A model generated the notes under the pieces. It saw only the letters and a program-made list of their open reading frames with translations. It was not told the origin of the DNA and searched no databases. Below are positions 63,895 to 64,000 of a DNA stretch of 64,000 nucleotides, piece after piece (positions within the stretch are counted from its first letter, which is position 1; every line of letters begins with the position of its first letter). The position numbers and the translations under genes were made by a program. The DNA is taken from positions 31,544 to 95,543 of the forward strand of contig ONCM01000013.1 of assembly GCA_900316305.1 (NCBI GenBank), read 5' to 3'. Source of the DNA: an uncultured Bacteroidales bacterium (GTDB lineage: Bacteria; Bacteroidota; Bacteroidia; Bacteroidales; WCHB1-69).

Positions 63895-64000
63895 TTACCG
63901 TTCTACCATCTTCCAGCTCTCAATTCTGCGGGTTTTGGAGGAGAAGTTGACCCCTATTTTGTAAAGCTTGCGCGGATCGGTTGCGAACGGCAAGGCGTAC
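63895..64000 (-). CDS. 3' end of an unidentified gene
   Basis: The last 34 codons of a minus-strand frame (YALPFATDPRKLYKIGVNFS... to a stop at 63895) run off the window. It ends 20 nt before Rhs cassette 3 and could be the immunity gene of another cassette; too short to classify. Confidence 0.45.
   Translation of the reverse strand, partial: YALPFATDPRKLYKIGVNFSSKTRRIESWKMVER

Overview
The window looks like a chromosomal segment of a Bacteroidota, most likely Bacteroidales. Most intergenic starts are preceded by the phylum's -7 box TAnnTTTG (TATTTTTG, TACTTTTG, TATCTTTG), and Shine-Dalgarno sequences are weak or missing. The gene set fits: a PorV/PorQ-type outer-membrane protein, a secreted lamin-tail protein with a gliding/CHU-type C-terminus, a DUF4296 lipoprotein, a THUMP-like methyltransferase, a TGS-type nucleoside kinase and Rhs-tip cassettes. 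No rRNA or tRNA gene was recognised.

Positions 1-36 kb and 48-58 kb are mostly housekeeping. In order they hold: a Gre factor, mfd (reading frame broken), a RAYT transposase between its own REP hairpins, a nucleoid-associated protein, a THUMP-like methyltransferase, a DUF2520 reductase and TGS-kinase pair, a secreted nuclease, recX-rng, HU with a tiny mS38-like ribosomal peptide, an rRNA methyltransferase-PorV/Q-deoC operon, a dolichyl-phosphate mannose synthase-like enzyme, two exported proteins, asd, clpB, cca, a MutS-like ATPase and heterodisulfide-reductase-like Fe-S proteins. After 48 kb come a TPR protein, gyrB, ftsE, a glycosyltransferase, mscL, a MATE transporter, a MORN-repeat protein and a VOC/Fe-S pair.

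Positions 35-48 kb are accessory. They contain an unpaired HigA-like antitoxin, an unknown basic protein, an ogt remnant without its active site, a two-DUF6624 plus M1-peptidase fusion, a decayed DIP1984 gene, a Fic protein, and a ~1616-residue fusion of a DEDD-like exonuclease, a RecQ helicase and a UvrD-type helicase. The ogt remnant and the Fic gene share one promoter module carrying a GGTGGTA/TACCACC palindrome.

Positions 58-64 kb are a polymorphic-toxin island. It has three displaced Rhs tip cassettes (short Rhs core plus a variable C-terminus), each with a candidate immunity gene, one 5'-end remnant, and a 205-bp element with 12-bp terminal inverted repeats. A three-gene DUF3791/DUF3990/DUF3791 module, probably an ADP-ribosyltransferase-type toxin-antitoxin set, lies on the other strand between cassettes.

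Several repeat families cross the whole window: four 28-nt GTAGAGACG palindromes (three inside reading frames), the RAYT's own 34-nt REP pair, a 60-nt inverted pair around ftsE-GT2-mscL, and AT-rich 7-12-nt arrays that often begin in the last codons or stop codon of the preceding gene. All functional calls come from reading translations and motifs by eye; no database search was run.
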